From assembly GCA_022792175.1 (NCBI GenBank), contig JAAWAN010000018.1, forward strand, positions 16,401-80,400: a stretch of DNA of 64,000 nt. Reading direction: 5' to 3'. The stretch's first letter is position 1; the number at the start of each line of letters is the position of its first letter. This document shows positions 7,827 through 16,073 of the stretch, piece after piece. A program made the position numbers and the translations under genes. The notes beneath the pieces were generated by a model. That model was not told the origin of the DNA. It saw only the letters and a program-made list of their open reading frames with translations, and made no database searches. Source of the DNA: Provencibacterium sp. (lineage in GTDB: Bacteria > Bacillota > Clostridia > Oscillospirales > Ruminococcaceae).

Positions 7827-8942
7827 ATGACACAATCCCTGATCGGACAGCTGGAAACCCCCTGTCTGGTCCTTCAGATGGAGAAGGTCCGGGAAAACAT
7901 ACTTTCCATGCAGCAGGCGGCAGATGCCGCGGGCTGCCGCCTTCGCCCGCACATCAAAACCCACAAGATGAAGCTTTTCGCCCGCATGCAAATGCGCGCA
8001 GGAGCGGCGGGCATCACCTGCGCGAAGGTTTCTGAGGCCGAGGTGATGGCGGATGGCGGGCTGGAGGATATCTTTATCGCCTATCCGCTGGTGGGGGATT
8101 TTCGCATCCGCCGCGCGCTGCAGCTGCAGCGGCGGATTTCCCGGCTGATACTGGCGCTGGACAGCCTGGAGGGCGCCCGGGCGCTGGATGAAGCCGCCCG
8201 GGCGGCCGGCACCGTCTTTGAGGTGCGTCTGGAGGTGGATACCGGCGCGCTGCGCACCGGCATATGCCGGGCACAGGCGGCCGGCCTCGCGAAGGCGGTA
8301 GCAGCATTGCCCGGCCTGCGCCTGACGGGGATCTATACCTTTAAAAGCCTCGTTTATCAGGGCGCCCCCACGACCGATGGCCTTCTTGCCGCTCGGGAAG
8401 AGGGGGAGCTGATGCAGCAGGTCGCCGCCGAGATACGGGAGGCGGGCGTTAAGATAAGCGATATCAGCGCGGGCTCCAGCCCGACCGGGGCTGCAGTGGC
8501 CGCCACCGGCATGGTAAATGAAATCCGCCCGGGCACCTATATCTTCAAGGACTACATGCTGGTGAAGGAAGGGGCTGCCCGCATGGAGGAGATTGCTGCC
8601 CGCATCTTTGTCACGGTGGTCAGCACCCCCCGCCCGGATTATGCCGTCATCGACGGCGGGACGAAGACCTTCCCGATGGATATCCCGCTGAATGCGCCTC
8701 CTTATTTTTATCCGGGCTATGCCATTGCCGAGGGGAACAGCGATCTCATGCTCACCCGCATGAATGAGGAGCATGGAATGCTCGTCAGCGCGCGGGGAGA
8801 GACCGGGCTGCGGGTCGGACAGAAGCTGGCGCTGATTCCGATTCATATCTGCACCGCGCTCAACATGCAAAATCAGGTCTATCTCTGTGACGGCGGGCAG
8901 CTGTCCGTCGAGCGGGTGGATGCGAGGGGGATGCTGGTATGA
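7827..8942 (+). CDS. Fold-type III PLP enzyme, D-serine dehydratase/D-threonine aldolase family
   Basis: Cytosolic PLP enzyme of 371 aa with an alanine-racemase-like N-terminal barrel and a C-terminal beta domain. The PLP lysine lies in RPHIKTHK at about residue 44. The metal pair near the C-terminus reads H340-I-C342. In this family zinc D-serine dehydratases use His-x-Cys, whereas manganese D-threonine aldolases use His-x-Asp, so a dehydratase-type activity on D-serine or D-threonine is favoured. GAGGAGGT lies just upstream of the ATG. The stop overlaps the start of the D-aminoacylase by four bases, which argues for one D-amino-acid pathway. Specificity is not proven. Confidence 0.82.
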   Translation: MTQSLIGQLETPCLVLQMEKVRENILSMQQAADAAGCRLRPHIKTHKMKLFARMQMRAGAAGITCAKVSEAEVMADGGLEDIFIAYPLVGDFRIRRALQLQRRISRLILALDSLEGARALDEAARAAGTVFEVRLEVDTGALRTGICRAQAAGLAKAVAALPGLRLTGIYTFKSLVYQGAPTTDGLLAAREEGELMQQVAAEIREAGVKISDISAGSSPTGAAVAATGMVNEIRPGTYIFKDYMLVKEGAARMEEIAARIFVTVVSTPRPDYAVIDGGTKTFPMDIPLNAPPYFYPGYAIAEGNSDLMLTRMNEEHGMLVSARGETGLRVGQKLALIPIHICTALNMQNQVYLCDGGQLSVERVDARGMLV

Positions 8943-10537
8943 AGACGCTGATTACCGGCGGGCTGGTCTATGACGGGACAGGAGCGCCGCCCCTGCAGGC
9001 GGATGTTTTATTCGAGGACGGAAAAATTCTGGAAATCGGCCGGATTCCTCCGGAGGCGGCCGATACCCTTTTAGCTGCCGAAAAAAAAGCAGTGACGCCC
9101 GGCTTCATCGATTCCCACCGGCATGCCGACCTGGCGGCGCTGGCGGACCCGGATTTCGGAGAGGCGGAGCTGGCCCAGGGCATTACCACCTGCCTGACAG
9201 GCAACTGCGGGCTCGCTCCCTTCCCCAGCCGGCCGCAGACCTTCCCGGAGGTGCTGGATTTTATCGAGCCCTGTCTGGGAAGCGCGCCCCCCGGGCTGCA
9301 GCCGGGGAGCTTTGCGGATTATTTAAAGCAGCTGCAGGGAAAATCCTGGCCGCTCAATATCGGCGGACTGGCGGCAACGGGGGCGGTGAAGGCGGCCGTT
9401 AAAGGCTATGGGAAATCTCCCTTTACCCGGCAGGAGATGGCGGATGCGCAGCAGATGCTGAAAGAGGCGCTGCTCTCCGGCGCCTTTGGCCTTTCGGCCG
9501 GAATTATGTATACGCCGGAATGCTATTCCTCCAAAGAGGAGTTTATCCGCCTGCTGGCCCCGGCAGCGCCCTTTGCCCGCCCGCTTTGCTGCCATATCCG
9601 GGGGGAAGGGGACTCGCTGGTCGCCAGCGTGCAGGAGGCCATTTCCCTGGCGGATGAGGCCGGGCTGCCGCTGAACATCAGCCACTTTAAATCGGTGGGC
9701 TGCCGCAACTGGCGGGAGCAGATCTTTCGGGCGATTGAAAAAATCGAGGCGGCCCGCAGCAGGGGACAGGATGTGACGGTGGACTTTTACCCCTATACCG
9801 GCGGCTCCACCACCCTGCTGACCCTGATTCCCCCCTCACTGACCGGCAGCACGACCGGGGAAACGCTGCGGGCTCTGGACGCCCCGGATGGGGCCGAAAG
9901 GCTGAAAAAAGACCTTCTCCGGGACTGGCCCGGATGGGACAATATGGTGGACAGCATCGGCTGGGAGCGGGTGATCATCAGCTCGGTGGCGCGGCAGGAA
10001 AATAAGCCTCTGCAGGGAAGAGATGTGGCGGAAATCTGCCAAAAGTCCGGAGAGGACGAGGCCGCATTTATCTGCCGGCTGCTGGTGGAGGAGCAGGGCA
10101 AAGTGGGCGTTGTTTTAATGAGCATGGACCAGGCGGATGTGGACACAGTAGCCCGCCTGCCCTATTCGATGGTCATTTCCGATTCGCTCTATGGCGCGCC
10201 TGACTGCCCGCATCCGCGGCTTTTCGGCTCATTCGGGCGCATATTCCGGGATATGGTGCGCGAGCGCGGTATTCTGTGCTTTGAAGAGGCCCTTCACAAG
10301 ATGACGGGGATGACCGCTGAACGCTTTGGCTTAAAGGGCCGCGGATTTCTCCGCCCGGGCTATGTGGCGGATATCAATATCTTTTCGCCGGAAGCCTTTG
10401 GGGACCGGGGGGACTATAGCCATCCGCGGCAGCTCTGCCAGGGGATGGAGATGGTTTTTGTAGGCGGACGCATGGTATGGAACAGCCGGGGCCGGACCGG
10501 GAAAAACAGCGGAACGGTGCTTTTGGCTGCCCAATAG
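8939..10537 (+). CDS. N-acyl-D-amino-acid deacylase (D-aminoacylase) family amidohydrolase
   Basis: Amidohydrolase of 532 aa expected to hydrolyse N-acyl-D-amino acids to the free D-amino acid. The metal-binding motif is GFIDSHRHADL at about residues 56-64 (His-x-His). QGITTCLTGNCGLAPFP, which supplies the family Cys ligand, follows at about residues 80-96. LNISHFKS and TVDFYPYTGGSTTL are also typical of D-aminoacylases. It is coupled by an ATGA overlap to the PLP enzyme and followed by a RidA gene, so the deacylated product may be dehydrated next door. The nearby MurNAc salvage operon makes peptidoglycan-derived substrates plausible (inference). Confidence 0.88.
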   Translation: MKTLITGGLVYDGTGAPPLQADVLFEDGKILEIGRIPPEAADTLLAAEKKAVTPGFIDSHRHADLAALADPDFGEAELAQGITTCLTGNCGLAPFPSRPQTFPEVLDFIEPCLGSAPPGLQPGSFADYLKQLQGKSWPLNIGGLAATGAVKAAVKGYGKSPFTRQEMADAQQMLKEALLSGAFGLSAGIMYTPECYSSKEEFIRLLAPAAPFARPLCCHIRGEGDSLVASVQEAISLADEAGLPLNISHFKSVGCRNWREQIFRAIEKIEAARSRGQDVTVDFYPYTGGSTTLLTLIPPSLTGSTTGETLRALDAPDGAERLKKDLLRDWPGWDNMVDSIGWERVIISSVARQENKPLQGRDVAEICQKSGEDEAAFICRLLVEEQGKVGVVLMSMDQADVDTVARLPYSMVISDSLYGAPDCPHPRLFGSFGRIFRDMVRERGILCFEEALHKMTGMTAERFGLKGRGFLRPGYVADINIFSPEAFGDRGDYSHPRQLCQGMEMVFVGGRMVWNSRGRTGKNSGTVLLAAQ

Positions 10538-10565
10538 ATTCAAACAGGAAAAGGAGAAGACAGAG

Positions 10566-11021
10566 ATGGATGTTTATGAGAAGCTGAAGGAGCTCGGTTT
10601 AAAGCTGCCTCCCGCGCCGGCCAAGGGCGGGGTATACAGCCCCTGCAAGCGCTTTGGGGAAAACCTTATCTATATTTCAGGCTGCGGGCCCGCTATAAAT
10701 GGAAAAAGCGCTCTCGGAAAGCTGGGCGCTGAAATTTCCCTTGAGGAGGGCCAGCGCTGCGCAAGAGACTGCATGCTCAACGTTCTGGCGGTTCTCGAGG
10801 CAGAGGTGGGCGATCTCAACCGGGTAGCGCAGCCGGTGAAAATTTTAACCTTTGTGGCGGGGACCGACAGTTTTTACAGCCAGCCGCAGGTGGCCAACGG
10901 CGGCAGCGAGCTGCTGCAGGCGCTGTTCGGCGATGTTCCCTCCCGCTCGGCCATCGGCGTGAACGCCCTGCCGGGCAACATTCCGGTGGAGACCGAGGCA
11001 CTCTTTGAACTGAAAAAATAG
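10566..11021 (+). CDS. RidA/YjgF family enamine-imine deaminase
   Basis: Small cytosolic trimer-forming protein of 151 aa. Family landmarks are YISGCGPAINGKSALGKLG, the substrate-carboxylate Arg in PSRSAIGVNALP, and VETEALFELKK at the end. RidA proteins hydrolyse the reactive 2-aminoacrylate or 2-aminocrotonate released by PLP dehydratases. That fits a dehydratase role for the PLP enzyme two genes upstream. AAAAGGAGAAGAC precedes the ATG. A 23-bp terminator follows immediately, closing the three-gene unit. Confidence 0.9.
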   Translation: MDVYEKLKELGLKLPPAPAKGGVYSPCKRFGENLIYISGCGPAINGKSALGKLGAEISLEEGQRCARDCMLNVLAVLEAEVGDLNRVAQPVKILTFVAGTDSFYSQPQVANGGSELLQALFGDVPSRSAIGVNALPGNIPVETEALFELKK

Positions 11022-11026
11022 GACCT

Positions 11027-11076
11027 ATGAAAAGGGCGGGCTGCAAAACGAAAGTTTTGCAGCCCGCCCTTTTCAT
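11027..11076 (+). terminator. Intrinsic terminator with conserved GAAA-capped tip (copy 2)
   Basis: Perfect 23-bp inverted repeat with a GAAA loop at 11050-11053. The inner arms are identical to copy 1, but the stem base is GGGCGG/CCGCCC instead of GTGGGC/GCCCAC. It follows the RidA gene. Confidence 0.9.
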
Positions 11077-11163
11077 GAGGGCAGAAGAAGCAGCCGCTAT
11101 CCCTTTTTGTTTCACGCTTGAAATTTTATTTCCGAATTGTAATCTATTTTTTAAAATTTTATA

Positions 11164-11192
11164 TTGACATTTCTCTTGAAAGATGGTATTTT
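11164..11192 (+). promoter_or_regulatory. Sigma-A promoter of the MurNAc uptake operon
   Basis: Consensus -35 TTGACA at 11164-11169, 17-base spacer, -10 TATTTT at 11187-11192. It lies about 65 bases before the TTG start at 11260 and excludes the longer in-frame reading that begins inside it. Confidence 0.75.
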
Positions 11193-11259
11193 AACCATAG
11201 AGAAGGAAAAGTGGGAATTATTTTTATCTAAAAATAAAAATTCAGGGAGGCGATGGGCT

Positions 11260-12177
11260 TTGAGTGTCAATTTCGGACGGGTTCGCCGCAAAATCTGGCA
11301 GGATCGGTATATGTATATAATGGTGATCCCGGTTGTCATTTATTTTGCCATTTTCCGCTATTGGCCGATGGCATGGCTTACAATTGCATTTAAGGACTAC
11401 AAGATACTCAAGGGATTTTCCGGAAGCAGCTGGGTGGGTCTCAATAATTTCCAGCAGTTTTTCAGCAATCCGGATTTTCTGCGGCTCATAGGCAATACCA
11501 TTATTCTGAATGTCTACAGCCTGATGTTCTGCTTCACGGCCCCCATCATCTTCGCCATCCTTCTCAACGAACTGTGGAGCAATTCCTATAAGCGCCTCGT
11601 GCAGACGATCAGTTATCTTCCGCATTTCCTCTCCACCGTTGTCATGGTTTCGATGCTAATGACCTTTCTCTCCCCTTCGCTGGGCGTGCTCAACAAGGTG
11701 ATGTCCTCAATGGGGATGGAGAAGATAAACTTTCTGTCCGAGCCGCAATATTTCCGCAGCATCATGGTGATTTCCGGCATCTGGCAGCAGGTCGGCTGGA
11801 GCGCTATCATCTATCTCTCCGCCCTTACCGGCATCGATCAGTCACTCTATGAGGCGGCAACGGTGGATGGCGCCGGGCGCTTCAAGCAGATGTGGCACAT
11901 TACCCTGCCGGGGATACGCGATACGATTATCATCATGCTGATTATGCAGATCGGCAACCTGATGAACGTGAACTTTGAAAAGATTTATCTTTTCCAGAAT
12001 CCGCTCAACCTCAGCGTTTCCGAAATGCTTCCTACCTATGTTTACAAGCTCGGCATGGAAAACTCCAACTACAGTTTGGCAACGGCCATCGGTCTTTTCA
12101 ACTCGATCATCAGCGTCTTTCTCGTCTCTATAGCAAACAAAATCAGCAAGAAATATTCCGAAGTCGCTATTATGTAG
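11260..12177 (+). CDS. ABC transporter permease, LplB/YtcP group
   Basis: Membrane subunit of 305 aa with about six transmembrane segments. The EAA loop reads YEAATVDGAGRFKQMWHITLPGI, and RYWPMAWLTIAFKDYKILKG is the signature N-terminal loop of Lpl/Ytc-type importers. The TTG at 11260 is selected because AGGGAGG lies 9 bases upstream and the longer reading would start inside the promoter -35 box. First gene of a run that continues through a second permease, a binding protein, two NamZ-like proteins, MurQ, a kinase and a MurR-type regulator. This context points to uptake of MurNAc or a MurNAc-containing sugar (inference). No ATPase is encoded nearby. Confidence 0.9.
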   Translation: MSVNFGRVRRKIWQDRYMYIMVIPVVIYFAIFRYWPMAWLTIAFKDYKILKGFSGSSWVGLNNFQQFFSNPDFLRLIGNTIILNVYSLMFCFTAPIIFAILLNELWSNSYKRLVQTISYLPHFLSTVVMVSMLMTFLSPSLGVLNKVMSSMGMEKINFLSEPQYFRSIMVISGIWQQVGWSAIIYLSALTGIDQSLYEAATVDGAGRFKQMWHITLPGIRDTIIIMLIMQIGNLMNVNFEKIYLFQNPLNLSVSEMLPTYVYKLGMENSNYSLATAIGLFNSIISVFLVSIANKISKKYSEVAIM

Positions 12178-12194
12178 AAGGGGGTTGATGAGTG

Positions 12195-13070
12195 ATGGCA
12201 ATTTCTCGAAGAACCCGCGGAGAAACGGTTTTTCAGATAGTCCTCATTGTGTTTTTCTTTCTCGCCTGCATTGCCTTTATTTATCCGGTACTGAATATTC
12301 TGGCAATCTCTCTGAGCGGCAGCCATCCGATTATGCGCGGCGAGGTCTCTTTCTTTCCCCGGGAGTTTACCACGATTGGCTATGAGGGAGTTCTGGAAAA
12401 CAAAAATATCTACCGCGCATATGGAAATACTCTTTTAGTGGCTTCGGCCGGCTGCGTGCTGAGCCTGATTATGACAGGGCTCGCTGCCTATCCCATGGCC
12501 TTCGGCCGATTTTATGGCAAGCGTTTTTATACCATTTTTATCGTGCTCACCATGTGGTTTCAGGGCGGCCTGATTCCCAGCTTTCTGGTGATGAAGTCCC
12601 TGGGTCTGCTCGACAGCCTCTGGGCGCTGATTCTGAACAGCCTGTGCCTGGCCTATAACGTTATTATCCTGCGCAGCTTTTTCAGCTCTATCCCCGAGTC
12701 GATCATCGAATCTGCCCGGATTGACGGGGCCAATGATTTCATTATCCTGTATAAGCTGGTCATCCCGATGTCCAAGGCGGCGCTGGCCACCATTGCCCTG
12801 TGGGTAATCGTTGCCCACTGGAACGATTTCTTCGCTCCTCTTATGTATCTGCGCAGCATGGAGAAATATACGCTGCAGGTTATTTTGCGGGATATTGTCA
12901 TTTCCGTCAACATGACCAACTATGACCTGAGCGCAGAGGGCGGAGCCGCCATCCCCGAGCAGGTACAGAATGCGGTTATTTTCGTTTCGATGGTCCCCAT
13001 GCTGATTATCTATCCCTTTCTCCAGAAATACTTTGTCAAGGGCGTTATGCTCGGCTCGGTAAAAGGTTAA
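12195..13070 (+). CDS. ABC transporter permease, LplC/YtcP group
   Basis: Second membrane subunit, 291 aa. The EAA loop is IESARIDGANDFIILYKLVIPMSK, and the C-terminus FLQKYFVKGVMLGSVKG is the standard ending of LplC-type permeases. GGGGG at 12180-12184 could serve either ATG 12195 or GTG 12192; the difference is one residue. It begins 17 bases after the first permease and is followed by the binding-protein gene after a 70-base gap. Confidence 0.92.
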   Translation: MAISRRTRGETVFQIVLIVFFFLACIAFIYPVLNILAISLSGSHPIMRGEVSFFPREFTTIGYEGVLENKNIYRAYGNTLLVASAGCVLSLIMTGLAAYPMAFGRFYGKRFYTIFIVLTMWFQGGLIPSFLVMKSLGLLDSLWALILNSLCLAYNVIILRSFFSSIPESIIESARIDGANDFIILYKLVIPMSKAALATIALWVIVAHWNDFFAPLMYLRSMEKYTLQVILRDIVISVNMTNYDLSAEGGAAIPEQVQNAVIFVSMVPMLIIYPFLQKYFVKGVMLGSVKG

Positions 13071-13140
13071 GGTTCCCAGGTGGGAAGCCCCGCCTTCGAT
13101 ATGCTTTTAAGTCTATGAATGAAGAAAGAAGGTCAAATCC

Positions 13141-14772
13141 ATGTTAAGAAAGTTTTTGGCAGGTTCCATGAGCCTCATGCTGGTGGTATCTTTGCTGGCC
13201 GGCTGCGGCCAGGGCGGATCGAGTGCATCCAGCGCGGCCTCCTCCGCGCCCGCCAGCAGTGCTGCGCCCGCTTCCTCTGCTGCTGCCTCCTCGGAAGCGC
13301 CGGTGGATGAAAATGCGCCTCTGTTTGCTGAAACCTTCGAGTTTTCGATTATGTGCCCGATTTATGAGCCCCACTCGAAGGCGACCGAGAAGATGGAAAT
13401 CTTCAACGAGATGGCTGCGCGCACCAACACCAAGATCGATTACCAGTGGTTCCCCACCGATGGCTATAAGGACCGCGTAACGACTACGCTGGCCTCCGGC
13501 AATATTCCGGAAGTGATCGAGTCCCGAGACAGCCTGGAAATGCTCATCGAGCAGGGGGCGGCGATTCCGCTCGATGACCTGCTGGAGAAGCATGGCCCCA
13601 ACATTCTGGCCGCGATTGACGGTGTTGACAGTATGCTGCGCAATCCGTCGGATGGCGCGCTCTACGGGCTGCCCTTCGTTCTGGATTATCCGCCTGCCTA
13701 CTCGATGCTGGTGCGCAAGGACTGGCTGGATGCCGTGGGCATCGAAAAGATTCCCGAGACCTGGGATGAGTGGGTGGCTGCCTGGACCGCCTTTAAAGAG
13801 GGCGACCCGAACGGCGACGGCGACCCCACCAACGATATCCCCTATGGCGGCGATATCTATGGGCTGATGCCCGCCTTCGGCCTGATGACCAACACCGGCA
13901 AGCAGGGCTTTGTGATTAATGCGGATGGCGAATACACCCTGGCTTATGAGATGCCGGAATACCGCGAATATCTCGAGGCGATGCGCGATCTGTATGCGAA
14001 GGGCCTGCTCGATCAGGAATTTACCACCCGCGGCACCTATGTAGACCAGCTTAAGCTGCAGGATGCGATGTTTGCAGGCATCGTCGGTTCCACCATGACC
14101 TGGGCGGAAATTGCCAAGCGCACCACCGAAGCAGTCCGCGAGGTGAAGGAAGATGCGCTGATGGTCGGCACCCTGCCCATCGTCGGCCCGAACGGAAAGA
14201 GCGGCGTTCCCGCCCGTTCCAAGGCCTCCAACCAGGCTGTTTTAACGATTACTGCTGAGCAGAATGGCAAAGCGGAAGGCATTATTCAGTATTATAACTG
14301 GGTCTTCAGCGAAGAGGGCACCATCCTCTCCTCCTTCGGTATCGAAGGCGTTCACTATACGCTGGTAGACGGCAAGCCGGTTATCAACGCCCCCTATAAC
14401 GAGAGCTTTGTAAACGCCCGCGAGGCCGGCCTCAACTTCACCCCCCTGCCGCATATCTTCGATTCCGCGGCCTATGAGCAGATTCTTCTGAGCGGCATGG
14501 ATTATGACAGCTGCCCGGATACCACCAAGATTTTCTATGATGCGCTGCACTCGGTAGACGGCCACACCTACAATGCCCCCATCGTTCTCACCACGACCGC
14601 TTACCAGGAAAACCAGGCGACCATCATGCCTAAAATTGAAACCCTCGTCAGCGAGTGTGTCGCCGGCAAGACCACCATCGACCAGTTCTATGAGGAATAT
14701 GAGAAGCTCAAGCCCATCGGCCTGCAGGCTATTCTGGACGAGGGCAAGGAAGCCTGGGCGAAGATGAACTGA
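13141..14772 (+). CDS. Extracellular sugar-binding lipoprotein (LplA/YtcQ type)
   Basis: Membrane-anchored substrate receptor of 543 aa. The signal peptide ends in the lipobox LLAGC, so Cys22 would be lipidated. A Ser/Ala linker (about residues 26-56) leads into the periplasmic-binding fold. GDPNGDGDPTNDIPYGGD near residues 220-237 resembles the calcium-binding loop seen in this group. The C-terminus TTIDQFYEEYEKL is typical. It captures the ligand for the two upstream permeases; the downstream genes suggest a MurNAc-containing sugar (inference). A strong hairpin follows the stop and probably raises its mRNA level relative to downstream genes. Confidence 0.92.
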   Translation: MLRKFLAGSMSLMLVVSLLAGCGQGGSSASSAASSAPASSAAPASSAAASSEAPVDENAPLFAETFEFSIMCPIYEPHSKATEKMEIFNEMAARTNTKIDYQWFPTDGYKDRVTTTLASGNIPEVIESRDSLEMLIEQGAAIPLDDLLEKHGPNILAAIDGVDSMLRNPSDGALYGLPFVLDYPPAYSMLVRKDWLDAVGIEKIPETWDEWVAAWTAFKEGDPNGDGDPTNDIPYGGDIYGLMPAFGLMTNTGKQGFVINADGEYTLAYEMPEYREYLEAMRDLYAKGLLDQEFTTRGTYVDQLKLQDAMFAGIVGSTMTWAEIAKRTTEAVREVKEDALMVGTLPIVGPNGKSGVPARSKASNQAVLTITAEQNGKAEGIIQYYNWVFSEEGTILSSFGIEGVHYTLVDGKPVINAPYNESFVNAREAGLNFTPLPHIFDSAAYEQILLSGMDYDSCPDTTKIFYDALHSVDGHTYNAPIVLTTTAYQENQATIMPKIETLVSECVAGKTTIDQFYEEYEKLKPIGLQAILDEGKEAWAKMN

Positions 14773-14816
14773 CCCGGCAGTCCCTTTTAAGCAAACAAAC
14801 GAATCGTTCCCAGGGC

Positions 14817-14857
14817 GGGACACATACAGCCGCATATCTGTATGTGTCCCATTTTTT
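14817..14857 (+). terminator. Intergenic hairpin after the binding-protein gene
   Basis: 13-bp perfect stem GGGACACATACAG/CTGTATGTGTCCC with an 8-base loop followed by ATTTTTT. Because the operon appears to continue, it is probably a partial terminator or 3'-end stabiliser giving higher binding-protein expression. Confidence 0.8.
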
Positions 14858-14879
14858 ATCAAATGAAGGGGGAAGAAGG

Positions 14880-16058
14880 TTGATTGGAAGCGGTATCGAC
14901 AATATTTCCGAGCTGGACAAAGCCTTAAAAGGGCTGCGCCTGGGCCTTATCACCAACGGCTCTGCCGTTGATCAGGCGCTGAGGCCGGTTCTGGATATTC
15001 TGCATGAACAGTATGAGCTTTGCAAGCTTTTTAACACCGTTTATGGGGTGCGCAGTGAGTTTGTCTATGGCGAACGCGTTCCCCACTATACCGATGAGGC
15101 CACCGGGCTGCCGGTGGAAAGCATTTTCAGCCGCGAGTGCACCGCTCCGACACCGGAAATGCTGCAGGATATTGATGCCGTTGTATTCGATATCCGGGAG
15201 GCAGGCTGCCGGTATTATGAATACCTTTACTGTCTGGCGAACACCATGCGGGCCTGTGCCGCCGAAAAAAAGCGGCTGATCATTCTCGACCGCACCGCTC
15301 CGCTGGGCGGGGCGCAGGTGGAGGGGACCGTTTATCCCGAAGACCTGCATACGATGGTGGGAGATTATGGCCTTCCTAACCGCATTGGGCTGACTATAGG
15401 CGAGTTTGCCTGTTATCTCAACGGGGAATATGGCTTTGCCTGCCCCCTGCAGGTGGTTCCGGTGACCGGCTGGCGCCGGGAGCAGGATGGGGGAGAGACT
15501 GGCCTTCCCTGGATCTCCCCTTCGCCTAACCTGCCCCATGTGACCGCCAACCTGCTTTATGCGGGCATGTGCTTTGTAGAGGGCATTTCAAATCTCAGCG
15601 AGGGGCGCGGAACGGCCAAGCCCTTTGAGGTGGTCGGGGCTCCCTGGCTGAAGTCAGAGGAGCTGGCCCGGCGGATGAACCGGCTGGAGCTTTCTGGCGT
15701 GCGCTTTGCGCCGGTCTATTTTATCCCCTCTTCCTCCAAATATCGCGGAGAAATCTGCCGTGGTGTGCAGATTCATGTGGAAAGCCGTCGGGACTTTTTG
15801 CCGGTACGTACAACCTTCCATCTGCTGGATGAAATCCGGGAGCTGCACCCCGATACGCTGGAATTTACGCCGAATTCCTACGGGCACGATGTTAAACCGG
15901 TAGAATCGGCCCGGGAGTATTCCTTCTATATCGACAAGCTGATGGGGACGGACGCCTGGAGAAAGGGCAAGAAGACGGGCGGACAGCTGCTGGAGGAAGG
16001 AAAGGCTGCGCTCGAAAGGTATCGCCGCACCAAAACCAAATATCATCTTTATGAATAA
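14880..16058 (+). CDS. DUF1343/NamZ-like protein A, catalytic-motif variant
   Basis: Protein of 392 aa related to exo-beta-N-acetylmuramidase NamZ (GH171). Conserved blocks are VFDIREAGCRYYEYLYCL, VEGTVYPED, ISPSPNLPH and SEGRGTAKPFEVVGAPWL. The highly conserved PEHG motif after the first strand, present in the next gene, is replaced here by NTVYG. This copy may have altered chemistry or a binding role. The TTG at 14880 is taken as start because AAGGGGG lies 7 bases upstream; the ATG at 14844 sits inside the terminator hairpin. No signal peptide is visible, so it appears cytoplasmic, unlike secreted Bacillus NamZ. Confidence 0.85.
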   Translation: MIGSGIDNISELDKALKGLRLGLITNGSAVDQALRPVLDILHEQYELCKLFNTVYGVRSEFVYGERVPHYTDEATGLPVESIFSRECTAPTPEMLQDIDAVVFDIREAGCRYYEYLYCLANTMRACAAEKKRLIILDRTAPLGGAQVEGTVYPEDLHTMVGDYGLPNRIGLTIGEFACYLNGEYGFACPLQVVPVTGWRREQDGGETGLPWISPSPNLPHVTANLLYAGMCFVEGISNLSEGRGTAKPFEVVGAPWLKSEELARRMNRLELSGVRFAPVYFIPSSSKYRGEICRGVQIHVESRRDFLPVRTTFHLLDEIRELHPDTLEFTPNSYGHDVKPVESAREYSFYIDKLMGTDAWRKGKKTGGQLLEEGKAALERYRRTKTKYHLYE

Positions 16059-16073
16059 GGGGGATGCCTGAAA

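Noticed and set aside
14844..14879. ATG 14844 as start of NamZ-like protein A
   Set aside because: It lies within the right arm of the terminator hairpin and has no ribosome site; the TTG at 14880 has AAGGGGG at the proper distance.
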